Part shown: positions 51,313 through 62,275 of the stretch, in pieces
Layout: the number at the start of each line of letters is the position of its first letter
Position numbering within the stretch: the stretch's first letter is position 1
Assembly (NCBI GenBank): GCA_019419585.1
Contig: DXZQ01000001.1
Coordinates: forward strand, 62,001 to 126,000
Source of the DNA: Collinsella sp.
Lineage (GTDB): Bacteria > Actinomycetota > Coriobacteriia > Coriobacteriales > Coriobacteriaceae
DNA: 64,000 nt
Direction of reading: 5' to 3'
Translations under genes and position numbers: made by a program
Notes under the pieces: model-generated
What the model saw: only the letters and a program-made list of their open reading frames with translations
Told to the model about the DNA's origin: nothing
The model's database searches: none

Positions 51313-52064
51313 TGTTCACCTGCCACGCTCCTCATGCCGTTCTCTTCGCCGTTATCGGCAAAGCGGAACTTTGTGGGCAAAATCACCGATTTGCAATGCT
51401 CCACAAAACGCATGTCCTTATCGAATTCGATCGAGCTCTCATAGAACACCGGCGTTCCCTCTTCTTGCTGGAGCAGCTCGGCCTCTTCGGCGTTCAAACG
51501 CGAGATGGAGATATGCTCACGTCCATGCTCAACACGCACGCCACCTTCTTTGAGCAAGACATCGTAAAGGCTCTCACACTCAAAATCGTGCTCGGGAAGC
51601 GCGGGGCACAGGGACAGGTTAACGTGAGCGGTCTCGATTGACGCCGGCTCGCCCTCTATAAGCCGAATGCGCTGCATGCGGAGTAAAGGAGCGCCCACAG
51701 CCACCCCAAGCTTGTCGGCAAGCGCCTCATCCGCCTCGATGGTCCCGGTGGAAACCAGACGAGAAGAGGGGTGCAGGCCGGCAGTCCGCACAGCATCGGA
51801 AAAGTTATACGTTTCCTGGAAGATATTCAGCGGCTTGGGAGGACACACATACGTACCCGATCCGCGACGGCTCTCGAGCGTTCCACACGAGATGAGCCGC
51901 GTGATACCGGCGCGCAACGCCGTACGCGAAACGCCAATCTCTTCGCACAGCACGCGCTCAGCCGGCAGGCGATCGCCGCCGGCAAGCTGGTGGTGCTGGA
52001 TATACCAAAGAATTCCCTCAACAGCACGATCTTTGGGGGGAATTGCATAAGATTCGCCTGCCAT
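51297..52064 (-). CDS. GntR-family (HutC/UTRA) transcriptional regulator, second copy
   Basis: A 255-residue regulator with a typical GntR winged helix (AVEGILWYIQHHQLAGGDRLPAERVLCEEIGVSRTALRAGITRL) and a UTRA domain (YNFSDAVRTAGLHPSSRLV...). It overlaps the next regulator by 16 bp, forming a coupled pair. The two are clearly different paralogues, so they may answer to different substrates or form a cascade. First gene of the regulator transcript. Confidence 0.88.
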   Translation of the reverse strand: MAGESYAIPPKDRAVEGILWYIQHHQLAGGDRLPAERVLCEEIGVSRTALRAGITRLISCGTLESRRGSGTYVCPPKPLNIFQETYNFSDAVRTAGLHPSSRLVSTGTIEADEALADKLGVAVGAPLLRMQRIRLIEGEPASIETAHVNLSLCPALPEHDFECESLYDVLLKEGGVRVEHGREHISISRLNAEEAELLQQEEGTPVFYESSIEFDKDMRFVEHCKSVILPTKFRFADNGEENGMRSVAGEQWLKQ

Positions 52065-52102
52065 TGCACAGACTCCTCATTCAGAAACGTATGCCGCCAA
52101 AA

Positions 52103-52591
52103 TTAGACCAGCCCTCCCATGGCATCAAATTCGGCCTTGATCTTCTCGGCGACATTCCGATACGACTTATATAGACTTGAATCGCGTTTGACTTCGTCGG
52201 TCATAACGGGAATCTCTAATTTGGAAACCTCGTCTTTTCCCGTCTGAACCGCCACAACAACGCCCATACCAAGACACATATTACGCTTGGCAGCGTTTAT
52301 TTTCGCCGCCTTGGCAGGATTTGCCAGGATACGCTGGGCAAATTCCTGTTTTGAGGCCACTTCCTCGGCCTCCGGATCGCCCGCCTCGGCCACTTCGCAC
52401 TGCAACACATCCGCATAGTCAAAAATCTTCGGCTCGCCGCCGCGCTGATGCACGGCCCACTTGCGGCGCGTGGCATCCTGGTAGATAGCCGGCAAAAACG
52501 TAAACCGCGGTGGGTCCAAAATCGTATCCGTGATGGTAAACACATCGGGATCAAAGGCATCCTGCGGGTTTTTCTTCTTGAACAGCCCCAT
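52103..52591 (-). CDS. Uncharacterised cytosolic protein, 162 residues
   Basis: Start MGLFKKKNPQDAFDPDVFTITDTIL is preceded by GGGAGG at 5 bases. The protein shows a strand-rich N-terminus with HQRGGEPKIFDYADVLQCEV, then a helical region and a C-terminal KLEIPVMTDEVKRDSSLYKSY. I recognise no named family; the KIFDYADVL segment is reminiscent of short DUFs with PH-like folds, but this is weak. It lies 38 bp from the gntR pair and may belong to another transcript. Confidence 0.7.
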   Translation of the reverse strand: MGLFKKKNPQDAFDPDVFTITDTILDPPRFTFLPAIYQDATRRKWAVHQRGGEPKIFDYADVLQCEVAEAGDPEAEEVASKQEFAQRILANPAKAAKINAAKRNMCLGMGVVVAVQTGKDEVSKLEIPVMTDEVKRDSSLYKSYRNVAEKIKAEFDAMGGLV

Positions 52592-52712
52592 ATCAGCCTC
52601 CCGTACTAGCATTAAACAACTCATGCTGAATATAGCACCAATTTCAAGCCACTGCTTTATCGCATCGGTGCGCGGCGTCTATGGCTCGCCCAGCGGAAGA
52701 GTTCACGGACGA

Positions 52713-52785
52713 GGGCCGGGGTGCCTGCCTTGTTTTGAGAAGTGGGCTCCGCGAACTTCTCAAAACAAGGCAGGCACCCCGGCCC
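52713..52785. repeat. Perfect 31-bp inverted repeat with an 11-base loop
   Basis: Arms 52713-52743 and 52755-52785 are exact reverse complements, containing GGGTGCCTGCCTTGTTTTGA. It lies in a 248-bp gap between the divergent hypothetical gene and the LacI regulator's 3' end. No T-tract follows. The GGTGCCTG start recalls the hisB-hisH hairpin. Confidence 0.88.
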
Positions 52786-52839
52786 CGCCGGCAAATAGCA
52801 GACACTCCGCATGCAATCTATGCAAACAAACAAGTACGT

Positions 52840-53868
52840 TTAGCTACATTCGGTAAGTTCGAGCACGCTGCCCTTAACGATAAGCGCCGGCTCCAGGACG
52901 ACCTCTTCGGCACGCCTGCCGCCCCTGCCGGCAAGACGCTTGGACATGCAGCCAAAAGCATGCTCCGCAAGGACGCCAGGATCCTGCTCAATCGCGGTCA
53001 GCGCCGGCTCAAAGAGAACATCGGCCGCCGAGTTGTCATAGCTCACCACCGAGATATCGCCCGGGATGCTCTTCCCCATCTCGTGCAAGCGCTTGAGCAG
53101 ACCGAGGGCGATGTTATCCGAACTTGCGAACACAGCGGTGGCATCAGTTGCGAGCACCGCCTCCGAGGCCTCGTATGCACTCGGAATGTAGTACTCGCTC
53201 TCAAACTCCAAGCGTGCGTCGATAGGCAGGCCAACCTCGCGCAGCGCGCGCTCATAGCCGGCAAGTCGTTTACGCCCCGTATTGGAACGGCGCGCGTTAA
53301 CCAAGCAGGCAATGCGACGGTGGCCCTGCTCGATCAGATAGCGGGTGGCCATGTAGCCGCCCATCTCGTGATCGAACATCACCTTGTCGCACTCGAGTCC
53401 CTCAATGGCACGGTCGACCATTACGGCCGGAATGGGCAGGTGGCTGACTTCTTCGCGCAGGGCGCGGTCGTCGGAGAACTCGTCGCCCACGACCAGGAAG
53501 ACGCCATCGACGCCGCGCGTCACCAGCTGGCGCAGCAGCTCCAGATCGTCATCGGCGCTTCCGCCCGAGCTGGTAATGAAGAGCGCATAGCCGTCCTCGC
53601 GGCAGCGCTTTTCCAGGCTACCGGCGAGCGAGGCAAAAAAGCGGCTCTCGATGTTAGGGACGATAAGGCCCAGCGTGCGCGACTCGCGCATGACCAGACT
53701 ACGCGCAATCTGGTTAGGAACATAGTGGTTGCGCGCCGCGACCTCCTTGATGAGTTTGCGGTTTTCTTCCGAGATGCGACAGGGCCGATTATTGAGCACA
53801 AGCGAGACCGACGAGGGGGAAAGCCCCACCTCCTGGGCGATCTGCTTGAGGGTGACTTTGTTGGCCAT
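52840..53868 (-). CDS. LacI-family transcriptional regulator
   Basis: A 342-residue regulator. The N-terminal helix-turn-helix with hinge helix reads VTLKQIAQEVGLSPSSVSLVLNN...; the periplasmic-binding-like domain (LGLIVPNIESRFFASLAGSLEKRCRE, VMFDHEMGGYMATRYLIEQGHRRIACL, VFASSDNIALGLLKRL) and C-terminal DP-G block are complete. Ligand unknown. Location near alpha-glucan genes suggests a maltose/maltodextrin or related sugar, but none is adjacent. Confidence 0.9.
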   Translation of the reverse strand: MANKVTLKQIAQEVGLSPSSVSLVLNNRPCRISEENRKLIKEVAARNHYVPNQIARSLVMRESRTLGLIVPNIESRFFASLAGSLEKRCREDGYALFITSSGGSADDDLELLRQLVTRGVDGVFLVVGDEFSDDRALREEVSHLPIPAVMVDRAIEGLECDKVMFDHEMGGYMATRYLIEQGHRRIACLVNARRSNTGRKRLAGYERALREVGLPIDARLEFESEYYIPSAYEASEAVLATDATAVFASSDNIALGLLKRLHEMGKSIPGDISVVSYDNSAADVLFEPALTAIEQDPGVLAEHAFGCMSKRLAGRGGRRAEEVVLEPALIVKGSVLELTECS

Positions 53869-54051
53869 CTCGCTCCTTCCGGGTTTACGCGCAATCTCTT
53901 GAAAGTATAGCGACTACCCCTCTACCTCGGTGATAAACACTTTACCAATCCGGTAGACGGCTGTTTTATCGCCGCCAGCGCACCAAATCCGTCCGGGTGG
54001 GGTATATTGCAATCGATTGATGACAACGACCACCAAAAGGCGGATATTCGT

Positions 54052-55014
54052 ATGCACGAGAACGACTTTTTTAACGAGGACCTGCTGTGCGCGCTCGCTG
54101 GCGTTGCCGGCGAGGACAACGTGCTGATGAGCGAGCCCATGCGCGAGCACACCACGTTTAAGATCGGCGGCCCGGCCGATGTCTTTGTCACGCCCGATAC
54201 CGAGCAGGGACTCGTCGCCACGCTTGACACCTGCTATCGTTGCGATCTGCCGCTCACCATCGTGGGCAACGGCTCCGACCTACTCGTCGGCGACAAGGGC
54301 ATCCGCGGCGTCGTCGTGGCGTTGGGCGAGGGCCTCTCCAACATCACCGTCGACGGCACGCATGTCACGGCGGCAGCCGGTGCCTTGCTTTCCGATGTCG
54401 CCGTGGCGGCAGCCGAGGCCGGTCTCACCGGCATGGAGCCCATCTCGGGCATCCCCGGATCGGTCGGCGGCGCCTGCTACATGAACGCCGGGGCCTACGG
54501 TGCCTGCATGGCCGATGTGCTGGAGTCCGTGCGCGTCTACAAACCCGCTCGCCAGCTCGACGACGGCACCCGCGGTAGCGGCAATATCATCGAGTTCGAT
54601 GTCGACGAGCTCAACCTGGGCTATCGCAAGAGCCGCATCGCCGACGACGGCTTTACCGTGCTTTCGGCCACCTTCAATCTCGCCCCGGGCAACGCCGCGA
54701 TGATTAAAGCCGACATGGACGACTACCGCCAGCGCCGCGAGGACAAGCAGCCGCTCGACATGCCGAGTGCCGGCTCCACCTTCAAGCGCCCCGAGGGCCA
54801 CTTTGCCGGCAAGCTCATCATGGACGCCGGCCTGCGCGGCCACGCCGTCGGCGGCGCACAGGTAAGCGAAAAGCACTGCGGCTTCATCGTCAACGCCGAC
54901 CACGCCACCGCCGCCGACGTCGACGAACTCATCCGCGACATCCAAGCCAAAGTCAAAGAGCAGTTCGACGTAGACCTAGAACCCGAAGTCCACCGAGTAG
55001 GCGAATTTTTATAA
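54052..55014 (+). CDS. murB: UDP-N-acetylmuramate dehydrogenase
   Basis: A 320-residue FAD enzyme that reduces UDP-GlcNAc-enolpyruvate to UDP-MurNAc. FAD-binding residues lie in TTFKIGGPADVFV, VGNGSDLLVGDKG and ISGIPGSVGGACYMNAGAYG; the catalytic Ser/Glu are in QPLDMPSAGSTFKRPEGHFA and the C-terminal ...CGFIVN. The ATG at 54052 follows AAGGCGG at 8 bases; a TTG 15 codons upstream lies in a TATATT -10-like box and is unlikely. Confidence 0.96.
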   Translation: MHENDFFNEDLLCALAGVAGEDNVLMSEPMREHTTFKIGGPADVFVTPDTEQGLVATLDTCYRCDLPLTIVGNGSDLLVGDKGIRGVVVALGEGLSNITVDGTHVTAAAGALLSDVAVAAAEAGLTGMEPISGIPGSVGGACYMNAGAYGACMADVLESVRVYKPARQLDDGTRGSGNIIEFDVDELNLGYRKSRIADDGFTVLSATFNLAPGNAAMIKADMDDYRQRREDKQPLDMPSAGSTFKRPEGHFAGKLIMDAGLRGHAVGGAQVSEKHCGFIVNADHATAADVDELIRDIQAKVKEQFDVDLEPEVHRVGEFL

Positions 55015-55017
55015 AAA

Positions 55018-55039
55018 GAAGGCCCCGAAAGGGGCCTTC
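55018..55039 (+). terminator. Hairpin terminator after murB
   Basis: GAAGGCCCC, loop GAAA, GGGGCCTTC, four bases past the stop; the T content after it is moderate. Confidence 0.75.
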
Positions 55040-55091
55040 ACCATATTTATTCAGACAACCCAGTCCGGTGTGTCACGCCTTGGACCCAGAA

Positions 55092-55222
55092 GGTCCGGGG
55101 CTGGGGGCGAGGCATAAGGTTGGTCGCGAGTTCCGCACGCAAAGAAGGCCACTTAGTGTGGCCTTCGTCTTGCGCAGGACTGTAGAGCAGGCAACCTTAT
55201 GCCTCGCCCCCAGTCCCGGACC
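55092..55222. repeat. Long fold-back element with 31-bp arms between murB and the NlpC/CHAP gene
   Basis: Arms 55092-55122 and 55192-55222 pair over 30 of 31 positions (GGTCCGGGGCTGGGGGCGAG...), and inside the 69-base spacer is a second perfect stem GAAGGCCAC/GTGGCCTTC (55144-55152, 55158-55166). The right end lies 20 bp from the stop of the following gene. Confidence 0.85.
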
Positions 55223-55241
55223 AACTTGCTTCAAACCGCAG

Positions 55242-56447
55242 CTACGACAGCGCGATACCGCCAAGCCAGCCCCAACGCACGCCAGAGCCAGTGCCATAGA
55301 AGCTAATAAACGAATCAAGCGACTTAGACGTAATGGCACCCTCGTTGCTCATAACGATACCGCCGCCAACATAGATACCCACATGACCGTAGATAAGGCC
55401 CGGAGCACCCGTGCCGCTGTGCGAGGAATCGGCCACGATCATGCCCACCTGTAGCGCCGAGCGGTCGGAGCTATAGCACCAGGCGTTGAACATGTCACAC
55501 GCGTTGCCGCCAAAATAGCCCACGCCGGCGTTACGGAAGACATTGGTAACCCACGCCGCGCACCAGTTCTGACCCGGCGAAGGCGTGGAGTAGCACGCGT
55601 TGACGACGGCCTGCTGCTTGCCCGAGCCGGCATTCTGCTGCGGAGTTCCGGGCGCATACGATCCACCACCCGAACTCGAACCACCCGAGTAGGAATTGTT
55701 CTTGTTCGCGGCGGCAGCGGCAGCGGCGGCCTTCCTGGCAGCCTCCTCGGCCTGGGCGGCAGCGAGAATCTCGGAATCGCGCTGAGCCATGAGCTCCTTG
55801 ACGTCGTCGGAAAGACCGTTCAGCACGGTCTGGACTTCTTGCTGCTTGGCCTGCATATCCTGCATCTGAGCCGTCTGCTGGTCCTTGAGCTTCTCTAAGT
55901 CGGCCTTCTGCGACTCGAGCTCGGTCTTTTGCGCATCGAGCTCTTCCTGGATGGTCTGAATGTCCTCGATGGCGTCGCGGTCGCTCTTGTTGATCTTCTC
56001 AACGTAATGCGCGTTGGCGACGAGTTCCTCAAACGAGCCAGAGGCCAGCAGCAGCGACAGGATGTTCGTGCCGCCGGACTTGTAGCTGGCGGCCACGCGA
56101 TCGGAAAGGTCGTTGCGCTTCTTCTTGAGCTCGGCCTTCTTTTCATCGATCTGGGCCTGCGTGTCGTCAATCTTGCCTTGGACATTCTCGATGTCGTTGA
56201 GGGTCTGGGCGTTCTTGTTGGCCAGCGCCGCATACTCATTTGCGATGCTGTCGAGCTGGGCCTGAACCTCGTCGAGCTGGGCCTGGGCGGCATTCAGTTT
56301 ATCGGTGGTTTCTTTGGAAGCCTCCGCCGCATGGGCGCGAGCGGGCAGGCCAAAAAGAACTGCCGCAGAAGCGGCGCCGAACAGGGCCTTGAGGGCAGTG
56401 CGGCGCGAGAGCTCCTGGGAAAGGATGGAATCGCTGTTTGGTGACAT
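55242..56447 (-). CDS. Secreted peptidoglycan hydrolase-like protein with coiled coil and CHAP/NlpC-type domain
   Basis: A 401-residue exported protein. A twin-arginine signal SRRTALK (14-20) plus hydrophobic core and ARAHA end. Residues 45-230 are a long coiled coil (PcsB-like); a Gly/Ser linker follows; the C-terminal domain has the catalytic Cys in QNWCAAWVTNVF and His in YGHVGIYVGG, as in CHAP or NlpC/P60 amidases. GGAG lies 5 bases before the ATG. It probably separates daughter cells or trims peptidoglycan near the septum, as for PcsB-type proteins. Confidence 0.88.
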   Translation of the reverse strand: MSPNSDSILSQELSRRTALKALFGAASAAVLFGLPARAHAAEASKETTDKLNAAQAQLDEVQAQLDSIANEYAALANKNAQTLNDIENVQGKIDDTQAQIDEKKAELKKKRNDLSDRVAASYKSGGTNILSLLLASGSFEELVANAHYVEKINKSDRDAIEDIQTIQEELDAQKTELESQKADLEKLKDQQTAQMQDMQAKQQEVQTVLNGLSDDVKELMAQRDSEILAAAQAEEAARKAAAAAAAANKNNSYSGGSSSGGGSYAPGTPQQNAGSGKQQAVVNACYSTPSPGQNWCAAWVTNVFRNAGVGYFGGNACDMFNAWCYSSDRSALQVGMIVADSSHSGTGAPGLIYGHVGIYVGGGIVMSNEGAITSKSLDSFISFYGTGSGVRWGWLGGIALS

Positions 56448-56671
56448 ATGTACTCCGTTACATGTTTATTTATATGTCGCTCAACTCATACATATTAGCG
56501 TACATATGGCGCGTCCCAACGATTTCCACGAACGGCAGGAAACTACAAGGTCAGCGGCTCGTAAGCAAATGTCAAAGATCAGGTTATGCGTACGCAAGCT
56601 CTTCTGATGAGTACGTTAGCACAATCCTCTGCTTTTCCTACAGCGCACGATTTGGGCGTCCCTGCCTGCGC

Positions 56672-56677
56672 TATACT
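56672..56677 (+). promoter_or_regulatory. -10 box TATACT of galE
   Basis: 38 bases before the ATG; TAGGAGA is the ribosome site. Confidence 0.5.
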
Positions 56678-56714
56678 CCCCTGAAGAAGTGTTCCTGATT
56701 CGATAGGAGACTAC

Positions 56715-57776
56715 ATGTCCAAAGCACTCGACCCCAAAGACACCTGCGTCCTCGTTACCGGTGGCGCCGGTTTTATCGGCTCGCACACCGTCGTTCAGCT
56801 GCTCGAGGGTGGCTACCAGGTCGTCATCGTCGATGATCTCTCCAACTCCAGCGCCGTCGCCGTCGACCGCGTCAAGACCATCGTGGGCGACGAGGCCGCC
56901 AAGAACCTCACCTTCTACGAGGCCAACGTGCTCGACCGCGATGCGATGAACAAGATCTTCGATACCCATCAGATCGACCGCGTCATCCACTTTGCCGGCT
57001 TTAAGGCCGTCGGCGAGTCGGTGAGCAAGCCCGTCGAGTACTACCACAACAACATCGAGAACACCCTGGTGCTCATCGACGTCATGCGCAACCATGGCTG
57101 CAAGTCCATCATCTTCTCGAGCTCCTCGACCGTCTACGGCGACCCGGACAACCCGCCCGTCACCGAGGAGGATCCTAAGAAGCCCGCGACCAACCCCTAT
57201 GGTTGGACCAAGTGGATGATCGAGCAGATCCTTATGGACGTCCACACTGCCGACCCCGAGTGGGACGTCGTGCTGCTCCGTTACTTCAACCCCATCGGCG
57301 CTCATCCGTCGGGCCTGATCGGCGAGGACCCTAAGGGCATCCCCAACAACCTGGTGCCCTATGTCGCCCAGGTCGCCGTGGGCAAGCTCGAGGCCGTTCA
57401 GGTCTTTGGCAACGACTACCCCACCCCCGACGGCACCGGCGTGCGCGACTACATCCACGTGTGCGATCTGGCCTCTGGTCACGTTGCCGCCCTTAACTGG
57501 ATGAACGGCAAGACCGGCGTCGAGATCTTTAACCTGGGCACCGGCACCGGCACCTCGGTACTCGAGGTCGTCGCCGCCTTCTCCAAGGCTTGTGGCAAGG
57601 AGCTGCCCTACGTGATTCGCGAGCGCCGCGCCGGTGACATCGCTGCCAACTGGTGCGATGCCTCCAAGGCCGAGCGCATGATGGGCTGGAAGGCCCAGTA
57701 CGACATCGCGGACATGTGCCGCGATAGCTGGAACTGGCAGAGCCACAACCCCAACGGCTTCGCCGACGCCGAGTAG
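56715..57776 (+). CDS. galE: UDP-glucose 4-epimerase
   Basis: A 353-residue SDR enzyme of the Leloir pathway, interconverting UDP-galactose and UDP-glucose. Rossmann loop TGGAGFIG (15-22), catalytic Ser/Thr in SSSSTVYG and Tyr/Lys in NPYGWTKW, and the sugar-binding RYFNPIGAH. It gives UDP-sugars for envelope polymers and feeds galactose into glycolysis. Monocistronic, with its own terminator. Confidence 0.96.
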   Translation: MSKALDPKDTCVLVTGGAGFIGSHTVVQLLEGGYQVVIVDDLSNSSAVAVDRVKTIVGDEAAKNLTFYEANVLDRDAMNKIFDTHQIDRVIHFAGFKAVGESVSKPVEYYHNNIENTLVLIDVMRNHGCKSIIFSSSSTVYGDPDNPPVTEEDPKKPATNPYGWTKWMIEQILMDVHTADPEWDVVLLRYFNPIGAHPSGLIGEDPKGIPNNLVPYVAQVAVGKLEAVQVFGNDYPTPDGTGVRDYIHVCDLASGHVAALNWMNGKTGVEIFNLGTGTGTSVLEVVAAFSKACGKELPYVIRERRAGDIAANWCDASKAERMMGWKAQYDIADMCRDSWNWQSHNPNGFADAE

Positions 57777-57799
57777 CAAAAACCTACATACCGCTCTTG

Positions 57800-57832
57800 C
57801 CCCGATCTCACGTTGTGAGGTCGGGGCTTTTT
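57800..57832 (+). terminator. Intrinsic terminator for galE
   Basis: CCCCGATCTCAC and GTGAGGTCGGGG with a three-base loop, then CTTTTT. Confidence 0.9.
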
Positions 57833-57887
57833 CATGGCATGTAACCATTCGCCGAAAATCGACCAACTTTTTTATCTTGCCTGTATA

Positions 57888-57897
57888 TGTTTAAACA
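57888..57897. promoter_or_regulatory. Palindrome TGTTTAAACA upstream of malQ
   Basis: A perfect palindrome followed by TACAAT (57905-57910), about 90-110 bases before the malQ start. It could be an operator for the LacI-family regulator; not confirmed. Confidence 0.35.
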
Positions 57898-57996
57898 ACA
57901 TGTTTTACAATAGGCGTATCGAATCAGGACATCGGAGGCGGACTGCACACCCATCGGCAGGCCGACCCCACAACAAGAAGGTTGGTGAGCGCATTC

Positions 57997-59502
57997 ATGG
58001 AGCGTGCAAGCGGCGTCCTCATGCCCGTCTCATCTCTGCCCGGACCATACGGAATCGGCGGCTTTGGCTGGAATGCCTACGACTTCGTCGATTTTCTCGC
58101 CTTGTGCAAACAACATTACTGGCAGATTCTGCCCCTTACGACGACCAGCTATGGCGATTCGCCCTATCAGTCGTTCTCGGCCCGCGCAGGCAACCCCAAC
58201 TTTATCGACTTTGCCGAGCTTATCGAGGCAGGGTATCTGGAGCAGCGCGATATCGATGGCGTGTACCTGGGTTCTGACCCCAGTAACGTCGACTACGGTG
58301 CCATCTTTGGCGGCCGCCGTCAGATTCTCGACCGCGCCGCCGAGCGCTTTGCTGCCGACAAGCCGGCCGATTTCGATGACTTTATCCAGGCCAACGAGGA
58401 CTGGCTCATCCCCTACTGTGAGTTCATGACCGTCAAAGAGGAGTGCGGTCTCAAGGCGTTTTGGGAGTGGCCCGCGGAGCTCCGCACCCGCGGTGAGGCT
58501 TCCGCCAAGGTCTGCGCCGACCATCCGGCGCGTATGCTCTACCACCAGATGACGCAGTACTTCTTCGATCGCCAGTGGAACCGCCTCAAGGCCTATGCCA
58601 ACGAGCGCGACATTCTCATCATCGGCGACCTGCCCATCTATGTCTCGCGTGACTCTGTCGAGATGTGGGCGACGCCTGAGCTCTTTAAGATCGACGCCGC
58701 CGGCAATCCCGTGAGCGTCGCCGGCACGCCGCCCGACCAGTTCTCGGCCACCGGCCAGTACTGGGGCAATCCCATCTACGACTGGGACGCTATGGAGTCC
58801 GATGGCTTCTCCTGGTGGGAGGGCCGCATTCGCGCCGCCCTCGACATGTACGACGTCATCCGCCTGGATCACTTCCGCGGCTTCGAGGCCTATTGGGAGG
58901 TGCCGTTCTCCTCGCCCGATTCGTCCTACGGTTCGTGGACGCAGGGCCCCGGCCTCAAGTTCTTCAAGACGCTCGAGGAAAAGCTCGGCACGCTGCCCAT
59001 CATCGCCGAGGACCTGGGCTTCCTCACCCCCGGCGTCATCGACATGCGCGACAACTCGGGCTTCCCCGGCATGAAGATCCTGCAGTTTGCCTTTGAGGGT
59101 ACCAACTCGTACTACCTGCCGCATAACTACATCGCCAACACCGTCGCCTATGTGGGCACCCACGACAACGAGACGGCGCGCGGTTGGTTTGAGGGAACGG
59201 CCACCCCGCGTCAACGCGAGCAGGCAGCCCTGTACACCCATCAGCAGGCCGGCGAACCCATGGCAGATGCACTCAATCGCACCATCGCCGCCAGCGTGAG
59301 TGACACGTGCATCTACACCATGCAGGACCTGCTCAACTTGGGCAACGAGGCGCGCATCAACACCCCTGCCACGCTGGGCGGCAACTGGACCTGGCGCATG
59401 CTCGACGGCGCCATCACCCGCGAGCTCGAGCACAAACTCACCGACTGGACCGAGACCTACTTCCGCATCCCGTCGGAAGCCGAAATCGAGCTTCCTCAAT
59501 AG
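57997..59502 (+). CDS. malQ: 4-alpha-glucanotransferase (amylomaltase)
   Basis: A 501-residue GH77 enzyme that transfers glucan segments between maltodextrins. N-terminal MERASGVLMPVSSLPGPYGIGG is typical; the catalytic Asp nucleophile in RLDHFRGFEAY, acid/base Glu in IAEDLG and transition-state Asp in GTHDNETARGW are present. The ATG at 57997 follows GGTGAG at 7 bases; upstream TTG/GTG codons lack conservation. Followed by glgP. Confidence 0.95.
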   Translation: MERASGVLMPVSSLPGPYGIGGFGWNAYDFVDFLALCKQHYWQILPLTTTSYGDSPYQSFSARAGNPNFIDFAELIEAGYLEQRDIDGVYLGSDPSNVDYGAIFGGRRQILDRAAERFAADKPADFDDFIQANEDWLIPYCEFMTVKEECGLKAFWEWPAELRTRGEASAKVCADHPARMLYHQMTQYFFDRQWNRLKAYANERDILIIGDLPIYVSRDSVEMWATPELFKIDAAGNPVSVAGTPPDQFSATGQYWGNPIYDWDAMESDGFSWWEGRIRAALDMYDVIRLDHFRGFEAYWEVPFSSPDSSYGSWTQGPGLKFFKTLEEKLGTLPIIAEDLGFLTPGVIDMRDNSGFPGMKILQFAFEGTNSYYLPHNYIANTVAYVGTHDNETARGWFEGTATPRQREQAALYTHQQAGEPMADALNRTIAASVSDTCIYTMQDLLNLGNEARINTPATLGGNWTWRMLDGAITRELEHKLTDWTETYFRIPSEAEIELPQ

Positions 59503-59550
59503 GAGCTACCGCGCCCGACCCCTCCCCACCGTGCGGACGCGCTTGCTTTT

Positions 59551-59590
59551 CCCGCGCGAGGCCACCCCAATCCCCTCGCGCGGGCTTCTT
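59551..59590 (+). terminator. GC-rich hairpin between malQ and glgP
   Basis: CCCGCGCGAGG (59551-59561) pairs perfectly with CCTCGCGCGGG (59574-59584), then CTTCTT. It may end some transcripts, so glgP expression could differ from malQ. Confidence 0.65.
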
Positions 59591-59630
59591 ATGAATTGCA
59601 GACATGAAACAACCCATCACAGGAGAAAAC

Positions 59631-61898
<2,268 letters not shown>

Positions 61899-61928
61899 TT
61901 TCACTTCCCTTACCCATCCTCTTGAGAA

Positions 61929-61960
61929 ACGGAGTCGTGGCAACACGGCTCCGTTTTTTG
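61929..61960 (+). terminator. Intrinsic terminator for glgP
   Basis: ACGGAG-CGTG and CACG-CTCCGT around GCAA, then TTTTTT. Confidence 0.88.
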
Positions 61961-61999
61961 TGCCCGCACGTTATCCTGTGACCCGACTCGACCGAAGAA

Positions 62000-62140
62000 T
62001 CTCGATCTGTAACAGCTACTCGGTAAAAACGGCCCCAGCTGTTACAGATTGAGACATACCGGCCCCTCCCCTTGGGTTTATCTCAATCTGTAACATCTAA
62101 CGTCCGAAATCGGCCCTACCCGTTACAGATCGAGACAAAC
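62000..62140. repeat. Tandem pair of hairpins built from TCTC(A/G)ATCTGTAAC
   Basis: First: 62000-62017 with 62037-62054 (17 of 18 paired). Second: 62076-62094 with 62122-62140. The four arms share the core TCTCRATCTGTAAC and the loops both contain (G)AAA(A/T)CGGCCC, so they are two copies of one element. They occupy the gap between glgP and the convergent ABC genes. Confidence 0.83.
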
Positions 62141-62168
62141 GACCGGCCAGACAGCCCCAACACAAAGA

Positions 62169-62207
62169 AAGGCTCCCCTCTCGCCCAGTGGACGGGAAGG
62201 GAGCCTT
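62169..62207 (-). terminator. Intrinsic terminator of the maltose-type ABC operon
   Basis: GGCTCCC and GGGAGCC arms with inner TCTCGCC/GGACGGGA region; TTTCTTTG follows on the minus strand. It lies about 70 bp past the ATPase stop. Confidence 0.8.
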
Positions 62208-62275
62208 ATATGTGACCGCGGCAAAAGGATGGCAATACCGCAGTCGCCCAAAGGGAGGGCCTGGATGCACCGGGC

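Noticed and set aside
58030..59499. 489-residue minus-strand open frame antisense to malQ
   Set aside because: The plus strand holds a full GH77 enzyme with all catalytic residues; the antisense frame has none.
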